A stretch of 7,509 nt of DNA from Propionivibrio sp. (lineage in GTDB: Bacteria > Pseudomonadota > Gammaproteobacteria > Burkholderiales > Rhodocyclaceae), in contig JAGNOM010000136.1 in assembly GCA_017990155.1 (NCBI GenBank), positions 1 through 7,509 on the forward strand. Reading direction: 5' to 3'. Under the pieces are notes generated by a model. It did not search any database, was not told the DNA's origin, and saw only the letters and a program-made list of their open reading frames with translations. Below are positions 7,041 through 7,509 of this stretch, in pieces. Within the stretch, counting starts at the first letter, position 1, and every line of letters begins with the position of its first letter. Made by a program: the position numbers and the translations under genes.

Positions 7041-7070
7041 GAAAACAACGAACCCGAAATTACGGATTCG
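7041..7070 (-). terminator. Intrinsic terminator of the phasin gene
   Basis: On the minus strand the arms CGAATCCG and CGGGTTCG pair over 8 positions (seven Watson-Crick pairs and one G-U) around the 6-base loop TAATTT. TTGTTTT follows directly. The phasin stop codon TAA (7062-7060) lies in the loop, so the last codons of the gene form the upstream arm. It should end most phasin transcripts before the patatin gene, although readthrough is possible. Confidence 0.8.
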
Positions 7071-7509
7071 TACTCGCGATGTTCTTCAACACATCGGCCG
7101 GCGTCACCGCAGGAACAATCTTCGGCGCGGCGGCCGGCTTGGCAACCGTTTTCCTGACCGCTGGCTTCTTGACCACCGCCGGCTTCACGGCGACCTTTTC
7201 AACCGGTTTTGCGGCCGGCTTTGCTGCGGGTTTCGCAGCAGCCTTCGGCGCGGCCTTGGCTTCAGTCAGCCCCTGGACCACTGCCGTCAGCTCGACAACC
7301 CGCTTCGACAGCTTGTCGATGTCTTTCTTGCTCGGAACACCGAGACTTCCAAGAGCGCGTGCAACGCGATCCTCGAAAACCTGTTCCAGACGGTCCCACG
7401 TTCCCGCCGCTTTACCGGCAACGACGGCGATCTTCTCATCGGTCAACTTGCGCGTCCGCGCCTGAATGGTCTCACCTTCCTTGACAAGTGCTTCAAAGAC
7501 TTTCCCGCC
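7060..7509 (-). CDS. PhaF/PhaI-type phasin (polyhydroxyalkanoate granule-associated protein), 5' end outside the window
   Basis: Phasins coat intracellular polyhydroxyalkanoate granules and control their size and number. The frame is open to the right edge, giving 149 visible residues that begin GGKVFEALVKEGETIQ. An in-frame TTG at 7446 is internal and not the start. The phasin domain continues with KIAVVAGKAAGTWDRLEQVF and RVARALGSLGVPSKKDI, followed by a leucine-zipper-like helix (KLSKRVVELTAVVQGL). The tail (plus 7120-7263) is rich in Lys, Ala and Pro with AAKP repeats, like the histone H1-like tail of Pseudomonas PhaF that binds DNA and helps share granules between daughter cells. The protein ends PADVLKNIASTNP. 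The missing N-terminus is probably a few dozen residues. An intrinsic terminator overlaps the stop codon. The family is firm; DNA binding here is inferred from tail composition. Confidence 0.93.
   Translation of the reverse strand, partial: GGKVFEALVKEGETIQARTRKLTDEKIAVVAGKAAGTWDRLEQVFEDRVARALGSLGVPSKKDIDKLSKRVVELTAVVQGLTEAKAAPKAAAKPAAKPAAKPVEKVAVKPAVVKKPAVRKTVAKPAAAPKIVPAVTPADVLKNIASTNP
7205..7240 (-). repeat. 12-bp coding repeat for the AAKP units of the phasin tail
   Basis: Three consecutive 12-base units follow the plus-strand pattern GGY-TTY-GCN-GCN, with differences only at third positions. On the coding strand each unit gives Ala-Ala-Lys-Pro. A degenerate fourth unit (7241-7252) extends the pattern. 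Repeats of this sort vary in number between strains by slippage. Confidence 0.75.

Noticed and set aside
6950..7465. A plus-strand frame with Gly/Ala/Phe-rich hydrophobic repeats that looks like a membrane protein
   Set aside because: The apparent repeats are the complement of the AAKP tail of the phasin; the minus-strand frame has full phasin-family similarity.

Overview
The window is GC-rich, densely coded bacterial DNA with short intergenic gaps. The gene content (Ste24-type M48 protease next to rsgA, a polyhydroxyalkanoic-acid-system protein, a phasin with an AAKP tail, a bacterial wax ester synthase/DGAT) points to a betaproteobacterium that stores carbon in granules. A Rhodocyclales-type organism is the best guess, made from family knowledge and not from a marker gene. 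No mobile element, CRISPR array, tRNA, rRNA or transfer signature was seen. There is no gene-free stretch over 300 bases.

Plus strand, left to right. The window opens inside an M48 CAAX-protease-like gene (1-714). It overlaps rsgA (711-1574), the ribosome-assembly GTPase. Then come a small polyhydroxyalkanoic acid (PHA) system protein (1593-1871), a TetR-family regulator (about 1994-2641) and a cytoplasmic TPR-like protein (2680-3453). An extended -10 promoter candidate lies before the TetR gene, and the TPR gene follows it closely enough to share its transcript.

Minus strand, in transcription order from the right edge. A PhaF/PhaI-type phasin (7509-7060, 5' end outside the window) ends in an intrinsic terminator. 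Next are a patatin-like lipid acyl hydrolase (6931-5711), a WS/DGAT-type O-acyltransferase (5615-4122) and an unrecognised single-span membrane protein with a coiled coil and a two-cysteine C-terminus (4073-3507). The two strands converge at 3454-3506.

The region from 1593 to the right edge reads as a storage-granule neighbourhood: a granule coat protein with a putative DNA-binding tail, a PHA-system protein, an enzyme that makes wax esters or triacylglycerol, a candidate lipase that could mobilise lipid, and a TetR regulator resembling those of pha loci. The family assignments of the enzymes and the phasin are well supported by motifs. The idea that they act together on one granule, and the roles of the membrane and TPR proteins, are inference.
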